Shown here: positions 17,625-26,994 of the stretch, piece by piece
Layout: each line of letters opens with the position of its first letter
Numbering within the stretch: position 1 is the stretch's first letter
NCBI RefSeq assembly: GCF_014642075.1
Contig: NZ_BMIK01000008.1
Span: forward strand, 156,033-220,032
Source: Parapedobacter defluvii
Lineage (GTDB): Bacteria > Bacteroidota > Bacteroidia > Sphingobacteriales > Sphingobacteriaceae
Reading direction: 5' to 3'
Length of the DNA: 64,000 nt
Program-made: the position numbers and the translations under genes
Notes under the pieces: model-generated
Told to the model about the DNA's origin: nothing
Database searches by the model: none
Seen by the model: the letters and a program-made list of their open reading frames with translations, nothing else

Positions 17625-19457
17625 ATGAAATTCAATTTTTTAATGACCGCTCGGTTTTTGGGGTTGTTTATGTGTCTGCTAGGGATTTTCATGGGCCTGA
17701 TTGTTTTGGGCGGCTGTAAGAAATCACCGCACACCTTTGCGGAGGAGCGGCCGCAGGATAGTGTTCCTTCTACTGCCGAGGAATTCGCTTCGATTACCGT
17801 GAAAAATGGCAGGTTAACATTTGAAGATGGAAGAGAAGTTTCGCTATTTGGTACCAATTATCATCCGATGAGCTGGTATCAATATCGGAATATGAAGGCA
17901 CTGGGCGCCGATTTTCGAAGTGTCATTCGGCAAGATATCAGTGATATGAAGAAGATGGGAGTTCAAGTGGTCAGGGTACATGTGTTTGAGCGTGAGATAA
18001 GTGATCAGCAGGGTGCGCTGATCGACAATGTCCACCTTGACATTTTTGATATGCTTGTTGATGAACTGATCAAACAGGGGATGTATTTATACCTCACGCC
18101 CTTAAGCTGGTGGAACGCTCCCGATGAATTGGACACTTCATTTAGCAAGCAGGTAACCAAGATGGGCATGATGTTCGACGAGCAGGCTGTTGAAGCGTCA
18201 AAGCGGTTTGTCCACGAATTCCTGGTCCATGAGAATCGTTATACAGGGCATCGGTTGGTGGACGAACCTAATCTTGCCCTGTTAGAAATCTTAAATGAGC
18301 CTTGGTATTTTCCTTACGCCGCCATGGAGGATGTGTCCCGGGATCACAGCTGGCATAAAGAAAATGAAACCACTGAAGAAACCTATCGAAAAGACTACGA
18401 AACATGGAAGTCTAAATGGCTTGCCTATTGTCAGGAAAGGAACGTTATGCCCTCGGAGTCTAACTACGATAAATTTCAGCAAGGCGAGATTTTAGCCTAT
18501 TTGAATGGGATGGTTTCCGTAATCAGGGAAACGGGATCTGCTCATCCCATAGCGGCAGCCCTGTTTGAAAGTTCCTATAATAAGGGCGTTCTTGATGCCA
18601 TACAGGCGAGTAAGGTAGATGCAGTAACAGATGGCTGGTATCCGGGAGGGTTTGAATATAATGAAGAAAAGAACTTATTTGAGGAGGCAGCTAATTATGA
18701 GTTGCCTCAACAGGTAAGGCAGAAGGCCAAAGTAGTCTACGAATTTGATATACCGGGTACGTTTGATAATGTTGGAATGTATCCGGCTATGGCTCGAAGA
18801 TACCGAAGCATGGGCGCTCAGATAGCCTGTCAGTTTCAATACGATTCTTCAATTACGGCTCCGTATAATGTGGATTGGGGCATCCATTACCTGAATTATC
18901 TATATACACCCGCCAAATCGATTGCTTTTGCGATTGCTAGAAAAGCATTCAATGAAATTCCGTTGGGTACAAAGTATCAGGTAACTTCTGATAAGCAGGT
19001 GTTCGGCGACTTTGCAGTTAGTTTTCAACCGTATCAAGCCATGGTTGTTCAGCCGTCTGATGTGATGTATGCACAAACACTGGAAGATTGGATCCCGTAT
19101 CAGCTTCCAAGGACGCCCAAGCACGTGTTGGGACGGGGAAATTCGACATTCATCCATTACGAAGGTAGCGGGTTTTATGATTTTCAGCAGGATACGGATA
19201 CGAAAGCTGTACTATATGTTTCGCCAGATATTCTTAGGCAGGAGGATGTCCAACAATTATTCACGAACACTTCTACACAGCGAGAAGTTATCAAATTAGG
19301 ATATACCACCCATCGACGTCTGGAAATCAAAATTCCCGGATGGAATTCGTTCACAGCGACGGACCCCGCGGGTAATTCACAGCAAATCACTAACGGCAAA
19401 ATGATGGTTTTGCCGGGTAAATCATACCAATTAGTTAAGTCAAATACACAACAATGA
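17625..19457 (+). CDS. Clan GH-A (GH5-like) glycoside hydrolase lipoprotein
   Basis: A 610-residue lipoprotein (lipobox GLIVLGGC, Cys31) with a TIM-barrel hydrolase core. Barrel motifs are VSLFGTNYHPMSW (73-84), VQVVRVHVF (114-121) and LYLTPLSWWN. LLEILNEPW (219-227) supplies the acid/base Glu225, and AKVVYEFDIPG (368-378) supplies a likely nucleophile Glu373, the spacing expected of clan GH-A. A beta-rich tail follows from about 440. It could be GH5-like, a mannanase or mannosidase, or a new clan member. It sits between SusD and a GH92 gene, so a role on mannose-containing glycan is inferred. It overlaps the next gene by 4 bases. Confidence 0.72.
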   Translation: MKFNFLMTARFLGLFMCLLGIFMGLIVLGGCKKSPHTFAEERPQDSVPSTAEEFASITVKNGRLTFEDGREVSLFGTNYHPMSWYQYRNMKALGADFRSVIRQDISDMKKMGVQVVRVHVFEREISDQQGALIDNVHLDIFDMLVDELIKQGMYLYLTPLSWWNAPDELDTSFSKQVTKMGMMFDEQAVEASKRFVHEFLVHENRYTGHRLVDEPNLALLEILNEPWYFPYAAMEDVSRDHSWHKENETTEETYRKDYETWKSKWLAYCQERNVMPSESNYDKFQQGEILAYLNGMVSVIRETGSAHPIAAALFESSYNKGVLDAIQASKVDAVTDGWYPGGFEYNEEKNLFEEAANYELPQQVRQKAKVVYEFDIPGTFDNVGMYPAMARRYRSMGAQIACQFQYDSSITAPYNVDWGIHYLNYLYTPAKSIAFAIARKAFNEIPLGTKYQVTSDKQVFGDFAVSFQPYQAMVVQPSDVMYAQTLEDWIPYQLPRTPKHVLGRGNSTFIHYEGSGFYDFQQDTDTKAVLYVSPDILRQEDVQQLFTNTSTQREVIKLGYTTHRRLEIKIPGWNSFTATDPAGNSQQITNGKMMVLPGKSYQLVKSNTQQ

Positions 19458-20362
19458 ATTGTCATATCAAAACATTTTGTATGAACCGGATTTCGATAGG
19501 AGCTGTCTGCAGCTACGTATTATTTGTTTTATTATTGGCTGGATGTAAGTCATCGGATATCGGAAACGGCCGGCCGAAGGTTGTTACGGAACCGATCTTG
19601 GAAATAGGTGAAGACTTTGCCATCGGTGGTGCATTGATACACCAAGCGGGTGGCGGCGAGATTTTGGCACAGGGCCTATGTTGGGATACCAAACCGAATC
19701 CTACGATTAATGCGTTGGGAAAAACCCAGGAATCTTTATCATCCGGGGAATTTTCAAGCACAATGACAGGTCTTTCTGCCGGTACCACCTACTATGTAAG
19801 GGCATATGCGACAAACAATACAGGTACAAATTATGGCTATGAATTGAACTTTAAAACAATGAGTAAGCAGACATTTGAAGTAGGTGATGAATATGGAGGG
19901 GGCATTGTTTTTTATGTCGATGAAACCGGCATGCATGGATTAATTGCTGCATTTTCGGATATCAATAATGAAGAGCCGGTTTCTTGGAAGATTACTCATA
20001 ACGAAGAAGAGTTGGCCATTGCCGCATATGAGAGTGGGATAGGCTTGGGGATGAATAATACGCAGCGTATCATTGCTAATCAGGCCCCGCTGGATGATGG
20101 TTCAGGCATATATGCCGCTAAACTGTGCAGAGAGTACCAGGGAGGTGGTTACGATGATTGGTACCTTCCTTCAGCGATGGAGCTGGAAGCGTTATTTGCA
20201 AACAAGGAAATTGTTGGAGGATTCGTGCCCGAGGAGTATCTTTCTTCGACCGGTAATGAAAATGAATATTGGACATGTGTTACCGTACATTTCGATACAG
20301 GCCAGGTTGATTTAGCATTAACTTCGGATATGCAGCGGGTCAGGGCCATACGAGCGTTTTAG
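19454..20362 (+). CDS. Lipoprotein with FN3-like and DUF1566-like domains
   Basis: A 302-residue surface lipoprotein candidate (LLLAGCKSS). Residues 35-135 look like a fibronectin-III-like module: AQGLCWDTKPNPTINALG and TMTGLSAGTTYYVRAYATNN. The C-terminal half (140-302), with GGGIVFYVDE, DDWYLPSAMELEALF and YWTCVTVHFDTGQV, fits DUF1566, a C-type-lectin-like fold. The start at 19454 overlaps the previous stop (ATGA), which suggests coupling; Met at 19481 is an alternative. It is probably a surface glycan-binding protein of this locus. Confidence 0.72.
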   Translation: MNCHIKTFCMNRISIGAVCSYVLFVLLLAGCKSSDIGNGRPKVVTEPILEIGEDFAIGGALIHQAGGGEILAQGLCWDTKPNPTINALGKTQESLSSGEFSSTMTGLSAGTTYYVRAYATNNTGTNYGYELNFKTMSKQTFEVGDEYGGGIVFYVDETGMHGLIAAFSDINNEEPVSWKITHNEEELAIAAYESGIGLGMNNTQRIIANQAPLDDGSGIYAAKLCREYQGGGYDDWYLPSAMELEALFANKEIVGGFVPEEYLSSTGNENEYWTCVTVHFDTGQVDLALTSDMQRVRAIRAF

Positions 20363-20370
20363 GATCGACC

Positions 20371-22665
20371 ATGCACTACCAACTAGTAATCTTTCTGTTG
20401 CTGTCCAGTACATTTTGTAGTGGACAAATAGGAAACGATGTAAGCGATACCGGGAAAACACCTGTTGATTACATAAACCCCTTGATAGGCACTGCCTTCG
20501 AGGGGTTTTCAGCAGGTTTGGAGGGAGGGGGAGCGGCCCCATTTGTAAACCGGCCTTTTGCGATGACCAATTTCCTTGCGCAGACCAATCAGAATAAGAT
20601 GGGCCTTATGGCTTATACATATGAACAGGACCGTATCATTGGATTTCTGGCAAGCCACCAGCCTACGGTGTGGATGGGCGACTACGGATACGTGTCGATA
20701 ATGCCGCAGATCGGGGCGATCGAAGTACTTCCTGAGCGTCGGGGACTTCACTTTCGGCACGAAGATGAGGTGTCCAAACCACATTATTATTCGGTGATTA
20801 TGCAAAGCGGGACAGAACGCATTCGCGGAGAGATCGCGGGGGCGAGCCGTGCAGCTGAATTCCGTTTCACGTTTCCAGCCAAGACGGTTAGAAGAATTAT
20901 CATTCAAGGGATAAACGTAGATTCATCGCTGAATGACCCAATCAACGACTATCAAACAAGGTTGAATACGCTGGAAGGATATGTATGGGTTGATCCGGTA
21001 AATAGACGTATTGTCGGTTTTAATCCTGATCGCCAATCGGCGCAGCTCGGGCCGCCTCTTGAAAATTTTCGTGGGTATTTTGTCCTCCAGTTCGACCGTG
21101 ATTTCATGGGCTATGGGACATGGAACTCAGCGGGCATTGTGCCTGGAGGACAGTCGCTTTCCGGAGCGCGAGTTGGGGCGTATGTTGAATTTGGTCCGTC
21201 GGCAGGAGATGATGAGCCGGTTTTAGTGAAAATAGGTACGTCGTTTATCAGTGAAGATCAAGCCATATACAATATGAATCATGAGATTCCGGGTTGGGAT
21301 TTCGAAGGGGTAGTAGCGGATACCTATCAGGCTTGGAAACAGTGTATGGATCGGCTCGTGCTTGGTAACAGCGTGGACGATCGATCTAAAAAGATATTTT
21401 ACACTGCGCTTTACCGAACATTGCTGTTTCCCAGAGAGTTTTCTGAATATGGACGGTATTATAGTGCTTTTGATGACCGTGTCCATAAGGGAGATTCGTA
21501 CAACGATTTTTCACTTTGGGATACGTTCCGGGCGCAGCACCCGCTAATTGCTCTTATTCAGCCGGAGCGCGTGAATCCAATGATCAATTCGCTATTGCAG
21601 ATGTATCAAGAAGGAGGGTGGTTGCCGAAATGGCCGAATCCAACCTATACGAATATTATGATTGGCACGCATGCTGATGCCGTAATCTCCGATGCTTATG
21701 TAAAGGGGTTTAGAGGTTATGATATTGAGCTGGCACTAGCGGCAATGATGAAAAATGCCGAAGCCCCTCCCCAAGGTGATACATTGAAAAGATGGAGAGA
21801 TCGTGAACGGTGGACATCCTACGAAGCAAGGGCAGGACTTACCTACTACTTGGGTCGCGGATTCGTCCCCGCCGATCAGACCGAGGAATCGGTTTCCCGA
21901 ACCATAGAATTCGGAATCGACGATTGGTGTATCGCACAGGTGGCGAAGGGTCAAGGTCAATCCGTCATGTATGAGCAGCTGATGAAAAGCAGTAGCAATT
22001 GGAAGAATCTGTACAACAGAACAACGGGTTTTATTGCACCGCGTAATTCCGACGGAAGTTGGTATCGCGACAAAGACGTTGGTTTCACCGAAGGTTCCAA
22101 ATGGACGTATCTATTTGGCGCAATGCATGATATTGAGGGCATGATTAATATCATGGGGGGCAGAGATTCGTTCGTTAGCAAACTAGATACGAATTTCCAG
22201 CAGCATTTATATCGGCATGATAACGAACCGGGCCACCATTATATCTATTTGTACAATTATGTAGGTCAGCCTTGGAAAACGCAGGAACTCATACGGAAGC
22301 ACACGTCTGAAGAGAATTTTCGCGACGCTCCCATTGGCATTAACGGCAATGACGATTGCGGCCAAATGTCAGCATGGTATCTCTTCAGTGTAATGGGTTT
22401 CTATCCTGTGGTGCCTGCTTCGGGAGAATATGTGTTGGGCGCACCGCAGTTCAGCGATATCACACTACGTCTATCAGAAAATAGGATATTGACAGTTAGG
22501 GCGAGGAATCTTTCGGAAGAGAATAAGTATGTGAAGGCCGTTTACCTCAATGGTGAGCGGCTGTCAAACTTTATTGTCAAGCATGCTAAGCTGATGGAAG
22601 GAGGTACATTGGAATTTGTTATGACAGATGTACCCACCAATGCATTTCCGGAACTGACCGAATAA
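20371..22665 (+). CDS. GH92 alpha-mannosidase
   Basis: A 764-residue exo-alpha-mannosidase of family GH92, secreted by a signal peptide (LVIFLLLSSTFCSGQ). The N-terminal beta domain opens with VDYINPLIGTAFEGF. The catalytic helical domain carries the family hallmark GNDDCGQMSAWYLFSVMGFY from residue 659, with Asp661 and Asp662 in the place of the usual general-base residues, and GAPQFSDITLRL near the end. Family members are calcium-dependent and release mannose from alpha-mannan or N-glycans. Linkage cannot be assigned. It ends the sigma-driven operon. Confidence 0.95.
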   Translation: MHYQLVIFLLLSSTFCSGQIGNDVSDTGKTPVDYINPLIGTAFEGFSAGLEGGGAAPFVNRPFAMTNFLAQTNQNKMGLMAYTYEQDRIIGFLASHQPTVWMGDYGYVSIMPQIGAIEVLPERRGLHFRHEDEVSKPHYYSVIMQSGTERIRGEIAGASRAAEFRFTFPAKTVRRIIIQGINVDSSLNDPINDYQTRLNTLEGYVWVDPVNRRIVGFNPDRQSAQLGPPLENFRGYFVLQFDRDFMGYGTWNSAGIVPGGQSLSGARVGAYVEFGPSAGDDEPVLVKIGTSFISEDQAIYNMNHEIPGWDFEGVVADTYQAWKQCMDRLVLGNSVDDRSKKIFYTALYRTLLFPREFSEYGRYYSAFDDRVHKGDSYNDFSLWDTFRAQHPLIALIQPERVNPMINSLLQMYQEGGWLPKWPNPTYTNIMIGTHADAVISDAYVKGFRGYDIELALAAMMKNAEAPPQGDTLKRWRDRERWTSYEARAGLTYYLGRGFVPADQTEESVSRTIEFGIDDWCIAQVAKGQGQSVMYEQLMKSSSNWKNLYNRTTGFIAPRNSDGSWYRDKDVGFTEGSKWTYLFGAMHDIEGMINIMGGRDSFVSKLDTNFQQHLYRHDNEPGHHYIYLYNYVGQPWKTQELIRKHTSEENFRDAPIGINGNDDCGQMSAWYLFSVMGFYPVVPASGEYVLGAPQFSDITLRLSENRILTVRARNLSEENKYVKAVYLNGERLSNFIVKHAKLMEGGTLEFVMTDVPTNAFPELTE

Positions 22666-22689
22666 TCAATAGTCAATCGAATGAATTGG

Positions 22690-24066
22690 TTATCGATTAT
22701 GCCTAAACACTTCATCCAAACTCTCAAAAATTGCACGCTTGGCTTTTTCCAATTCAGTTTTGCTATGCGCTGCGGATACAAAGCCTACTTCGTAGCCCGA
22801 AGGACCGAGGTAGACCCCCCGATTGAGTAATTCACGGTGGAATACTTTGTAAAGCTCCATGCTGCCGTGATCGATATCTCCTGCAGTACGGATAGTAGTC
22901 TGACTGGTAAATGCAAACCAGAAAATGGAGCCCACGTTCACTAAGTTGACTTTGTAATTTTTAGCGGCAGCATAGCGCTGGATAGCTTCTGCAAATTCTG
23001 CTGTTTTCTGGTTGAGGTTTTTGTAAAACCCGCTGCTGCGCAGCTCGGTAAGCTGGGCGATTCCCGCGGCCATAGCAACCGGATTGCCCGACAATGTACC
23101 TGCCTGATAGACCCCTCCATCCGGAGAGATATGGCTCATCAGCGCTGCCGAGGCGCCATAAGCGCCCACAGGCATACCTCCCCCGATGATCTTACCATAG
23201 GTGAGGATGTCGGGTTGGACATCGTAATGGGCAGCTGCCCCCTCAAAGCCCAGCCGGAAGCCGGTAATCACTTCATCAAAAATGAGAAGAGTGCCGTTTT
23301 CTTTTGTGATGTTGCGGAGAAAATGAATGTATTCGTGTTCTTGGATGAGCAAGCCGTTATTGGCAGGAATTCCTTCGATGATGACGGCTGCGATCTGTCC
23401 CTTGAATTCCGAAAAGGCAGTTTCCACAGCTTCCCGGTCTGCTAAGGGAATCACCAAGGTCTCATCTGCAAACGCCTTCGGCACCCCGGCTGAGGAAGTC
23501 TCACCAAAGGTAACCAAACCCGATCCGGCTTTAACCAACAGGGAATCAGAATGACCGTGGTAGCAGCCATCAAATTTGATGATTTTATCACGCCCGGTAT
23601 AACCACGTGCCAACCGGATCGCAGACATCACCGCCTCCGTGCCCGAACTGACGAAGCGGAGTTTCTCGATGTACCGATTGTGCTTGAGGATCAGCTCAGC
23701 CAATTCATTTTCCAATGCCGTAGGCGCACCAAAACTTAGACCTTTTTCCAACGTCTTGGTTACTTTTTCCCGTATTTTAGGGTGGTTGTGACCCAGGATC
23801 AGCGGCCCCCAGGAGCAACAGAAGTCGGTGAATTGATTTCCATCTGCATCCCACAGAAAGCAGCCGTCGCCCCGTTCGATGAACAACGGGGTACCGTGTA
23901 CGGATTTAAATGCCCTAACCGGCGAGTTTACACCCCCCGGGAAATATTGTTTTGCTTTTTCGTAGAGTTCAGCAGACTTTTCCCTCGAAATATCACCCTT
24001 TTTTCCCGATCCAGCAGCACGCTGTTCATCATTGCCGGTAAAAGCTTTTTTTAACGCATCTAACAT
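22690..24066 (-). CDS. hemL: Glutamate-1-semialdehyde 2,1-aminomutase
   Basis: A PLP enzyme converting glutamate-1-semialdehyde to 5-aminolevulinate. The conserved block SREKSAELYEKAKQYFPGGV begins only at about residue 27, so this protein has a Lys- and Gly-rich N-terminal extension (MLDALKKAFTGNDEQRAAGSG) not seen in most HemL. LLIFDEVITGFR and the PLP-lysine region ILTYGKIIGGGMPVG are intact. At 458 residues it is about 28 longer than usual. It is the last gene of the minus-strand hem run and is separated from hemB by a heptamer repeat array. Confidence 0.96.
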   Translation of the reverse strand: MLDALKKAFTGNDEQRAAGSGKKGDISREKSAELYEKAKQYFPGGVNSPVRAFKSVHGTPLFIERGDGCFLWDADGNQFTDFCCSWGPLILGHNHPKIREKVTKTLEKGLSFGAPTALENELAELILKHNRYIEKLRFVSSGTEAVMSAIRLARGYTGRDKIIKFDGCYHGHSDSLLVKAGSGLVTFGETSSAGVPKAFADETLVIPLADREAVETAFSEFKGQIAAVIIEGIPANNGLLIQEHEYIHFLRNITKENGTLLIFDEVITGFRLGFEGAAAHYDVQPDILTYGKIIGGGMPVGAYGASAALMSHISPDGGVYQAGTLSGNPVAMAAGIAQLTELRSSGFYKNLNQKTAEFAEAIQRYAAAKNYKVNLVNVGSIFWFAFTSQTTIRTAGDIDHGSMELYKVFHRELLNRGVYLGPSGYEVGFVSAAHSKTELEKAKRAIFESLDEVFRHNR

Positions 24067-24112
24067 GCTTCGTAACGCTAAAAACTAAATTCTAATATAC
24101 TTATCATCAATG

Positions 24113-24175
24113 TCTCGTACTTCGTATCTCGTACTTCGTACCTTATACCTCGTACCTTATACCTCGTACTTCCTA
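24113..24175 (-). repeat. Nine-unit heptamer array between hemB and hemL
   Basis: Nine 7-base units in tandem: on the plus strand TCTCGTA, CTTCGTA, TCTCGTA, CTTCGTA, CCTTATA, CCTCGTA, CCTTATA, CCTCGTA, CTTCCTA. Pairs of variants alternate, as if 14-base units had duplicated. The last unit contains the hemB stop codon (24173-24175). On the transcribed strand the units are purine-rich (TACGAGG, TATAAGG, TACGAAG). It fills most of the spacer before hemL. Confidence 0.9.
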
Positions 24176-25144
24176 CAACCATCCCTTTTCCAATACTTCT
24201 TTGGCGTGGTAGGTAAGAATCGCCGTAGCACCAGCCCGCCGTATTCCCAGCAGGACTTCCATCGTGGCGCGCTGCTCATCCAACCAGCCATTACGGGCCG
24301 ATGCTTTGATCATGGCGTATTCCCCACTTACGTTATAGGCTGCGATAGGCAGGTCAACTTGATCGTGCAGGAGATTGATGACATCCAGATACGGCAATGC
24401 GGGTTTCACCATCAGGAAATCCGCTCCTTCCTGTGTGTCCAGTGCTGCTTCAACCAATGCCTCGCGTTGGTTTGCCGGATTCATCTGGTATGTCTTTTTG
24501 TCGCCGTGTTTCGGAGCCGAATTGAGTGCATCGCGGAATGGGCCATAGAATGCACTTGCGTATTTCGCTGTATAGGACATGAGTGATACATGGGAGAACC
24601 CCGCTTGGTCCAGCTCCCCACGTATATAGCCGATCCGTCCGTCCATCATGTCGGAAGGTGCAATGATGTCCGCGCCGGCCTGGGCGTGAGCTACCGCCAT
24701 TTTGCCTAAGATTTCGAGTGTTTCGTCATTGAGGATTTCGCCGTTTTCAACAATGCCATCGTGGCCGTCGCTGCTATATGGGTCCATTGCGACGTCGGTA
24801 ACTACACACGCCTCGGGGAAATTTTTTTTCACTTCGGCAATCGTACGAAGGTACAAGCTGTTTTCCCGCGTTGCTTCGGTAGCGTATTTATCTTTTAGGG
24901 CTTCTTCAATGTTGGGGAACAGGTCAAAAGCACGGAGCCCCAGCTTCATGCATGTTTCCACCTCACGGAGCAAGTTGTCAAGTGAGTAGCGGAAAATACC
25001 CGGCATTGAACTCACTTCCGACTTTATGTGATTACCTTCAATGACAAACAGGGGGAAAATCAGGTTGGCAGCGGTCAGGTGTGTCTCCTGTACCATATCA
25101 CGTACTACCGCAGATTTGCGGTTCCTTCTGGGTCTTCTTAGCAT
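24173..25144 (-). CDS. hemB: Porphobilinogen synthase (delta-aminolevulinate dehydratase)
   Basis: Condenses two 5-aminolevulinates to porphobilinogen. The Schiff-base lysines sit in SYTAKYASAFYGPFRDA and DFLMVKPALPYLD. The metal region reads DVAMDPYSSDGHDG, with Asp and Ala where zinc enzymes have Cys, so this is the cysteine-free, probably magnesium-type enzyme. Length 323 is normal. It lies 58 bases after the hemC-hemD gene. Confidence 0.96.
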   Translation of the reverse strand: MLRRPRRNRKSAVVRDMVQETHLTAANLIFPLFVIEGNHIKSEVSSMPGIFRYSLDNLLREVETCMKLGLRAFDLFPNIEEALKDKYATEATRENSLYLRTIAEVKKNFPEACVVTDVAMDPYSSDGHDGIVENGEILNDETLEILGKMAVAHAQAGADIIAPSDMMDGRIGYIRGELDQAGFSHVSLMSYTAKYASAFYGPFRDALNSAPKHGDKKTYQMNPANQREALVEAALDTQEGADFLMVKPALPYLDVINLLHDQVDLPIAAYNVSGEYAMIKASARNGWLDEQRATMEVLLGIRRAGATAILTYHAKEVLEKGWL

Positions 25145-25202
25145 CTGTTAACAATAAAAATCTGTGCGTATCCGCTGCATTCGTTTCATCGGTTTCCCTC
25201 CT

Positions 25203-26840
25203 TCAATAATCCAGTCCGAACACAGCTTCTGCTAACCCGATTTCATCCGGTGAATAAGGAAGCGTATAAGACAGGCCCAATTCTTCGATTTTCCTGGCAG
25301 TGGAACGACCGATACAGATGATTTTCTGACCGGGATCAACTAAGTTGTCGGCAAAATAGGCCTCTACATTAGAAGGACTGGTGAAAATCAGCACGTCCGC
25401 ATTGGATTTGGAAACGTTCGTATCGACTTGGGTTTGATAAACCGGGAGATTAATCACCTTGGTGTCGGCCGTCAGTGATTGTTGGATGGTCTCCAATGAA
25501 TCTTTTGCCCGTGGAATCAAGACTGTGGTTCCGGCTGCAATGTTTGCAAATTCAGCCGCGATTTGCTCCATGTTAATGCCCAACCGCTCACCAGAAAAAT
25601 CAGGCGCATGGCCAAACTGGCGCAACATTTCCTCGGAGCCTCTGCCAATCACGGCAAATTTTGTCCGCTTACTCAGCCTGGGTTCCAGACGGAAGAAGTT
25701 TTCTATGCCGTTTTTGCTGCCAAAAAATATCCAGTCGACGTATTTGAGGATATAAGGATCCAGTTTATTGATGATGGGGAATATCCGGATCAGGGAACGG
25801 CCTTCCACCGCAATGCCGCGGGCGGTCATTGCGCGGTAAAAATAGTTCGACTCGCTGACATCCCGTGTGATAAAAACGTTAGAAGGCAGTTTGCGGTTTT
25901 TATCGAACTTATTAGCGATCCGTTCGGCCAGCCCATCGGTGCTTTCTGCGGATAGGTATAGCCGGTCTGGAAATTCTTCGTCGCTGTCGGCTTTGGATGT
26001 CCATACCTCGTATTTGCCATCTTGTTTGCGACAGTAACAGCCCAGTGGAGCATGGCAGCCGGCGTCAAACCGATTTAGGACCTCGCGCTCCACGGCAATG
26101 GTTTCTGCTACCCCGGCGTCATTGATCAATTGCAGGACATCGTACAAATCTTTGTTGCTTTCTTTGATCTGTATCGCTAGCACACCTTGAGCCGGTGCAG
26201 GGATGATCTCGACCGGGGGGAGTTCTTCTACATGGAAATCACTGAGATCTACCCCGACCCGGGTGATCCCAGCCTTGGCCAGCATAATGGCATCAAAATT
26301 CTCATTCCGGAGTTTTTCGATGCGTGTTAATACATTGCCACGCAGGTCATCGAATTCAAGATCCGGCCGCATGGCTAGCAGCTGTGCCTTTCTGCGATTG
26401 GATGACGTACCTACCGTTGCATTGTGTTTCAGTGTAAGCCTTTTTTTGAGATCAACGCAATCGGTATGGACAATGAGTAATTCGGAAGGATCTTCACGGG
26501 AAGTCACGGCGGCAATGATCAATCCTTCCGGCTGTACCGTTGGTAGGTCCTTGTGCGAATGTACGGCAATATCGATCCCCCCGGTTAGCAGCTCCTCTTC
26601 CAATTCTTTCGTGAAAAAGCCTTTACCCTCTAATTTGTCCAAACGCAAATGCTGTACAATATCTCCCTGGGTTTTGATAACCTTCAGTTCAGCCTGGATG
26701 CCAATATCCGCCAGTTTACTTTTTACATAATTGGCCTGCCACAAAGCAAGTTCGCTGCCCCGTGTACCGATAATTAGTACACGGTCTACTGTTTTTGTGC
26801 GCTTTTTGGCGATTTCCGTCAAGGGTTCCTCAATTAGCAT
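25203..26840 (-). CDS. hemC-hemD: HemC-HemD fusion: hydroxymethylbilane synthase and uroporphyrinogen-III synthase
   Basis: A 545-residue fusion from the ATG at 26840; a TTG two codons earlier is possible. Residues about 20-310 are HemC: IIGTRGSELALWQ, AVHSHKDLP, and FDAGCHAPLGCYC with the dipyrromethane Cys262. From about 318 a second domain begins (SNVFITRDVSESNYFYRAMTARG) with the loose HemD pattern, including DWIFFGSKNGIENFF, VLIPRAKDSLE and DVLIFTSPSNVEAYF. The fusion makes the linear tetrapyrrole and closes it in one polypeptide. HemD homology is weak by nature; position and length support it. Confidence 0.9.
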   Translation of the reverse strand: MLIEEPLTEIAKKRTKTVDRVLIIGTRGSELALWQANYVKSKLADIGIQAELKVIKTQGDIVQHLRLDKLEGKGFFTKELEEELLTGGIDIAVHSHKDLPTVQPEGLIIAAVTSREDPSELLIVHTDCVDLKKRLTLKHNATVGTSSNRRKAQLLAMRPDLEFDDLRGNVLTRIEKLRNENFDAIMLAKAGITRVGVDLSDFHVEELPPVEIIPAPAQGVLAIQIKESNKDLYDVLQLINDAGVAETIAVEREVLNRFDAGCHAPLGCYCRKQDGKYEVWTSKADSDEEFPDRLYLSAESTDGLAERIANKFDKNRKLPSNVFITRDVSESNYFYRAMTARGIAVEGRSLIRIFPIINKLDPYILKYVDWIFFGSKNGIENFFRLEPRLSKRTKFAVIGRGSEEMLRQFGHAPDFSGERLGINMEQIAAEFANIAAGTTVLIPRAKDSLETIQQSLTADTKVINLPVYQTQVDTNVSKSNADVLIFTSPSNVEAYFADNLVDPGQKIICIGRSTARKIEELGLSYTLPYSPDEIGLAEAVFGLDY

Positions 26841-26843
26841 AGA

Positions 26844-26851
26844 CAAACTTA
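26844..26851 (-). promoter_or_regulatory. -7-like element directly before hemC-hemD
   Basis: Reads TAAGTTTG on the minus strand, an exact TAnnTTTG match, and ends only 4 bases before the ATG at 26840. If real, the transcript would be leaderless or begin inside the start codon, or translation starts further in. Confidence 0.35.
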
Positions 26852-26994
26852 GATAAATTATTGATATGGATCAATACACTTTTGGTATCCATAAGACCAC
26901 TCCGCTAAGTTAGCTTTTCTATGCAATTTTATTGGTTTGCATACAAAAGGAATTGAAAAATTCATGAAGAACAATGGAAAATTAGCGGAAAATT

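Noticed and set aside
24113..24175. Heptamer array considered as CRISPR
   Set aside because: Units are 7 bases with no spacers and no cas genes nearby.
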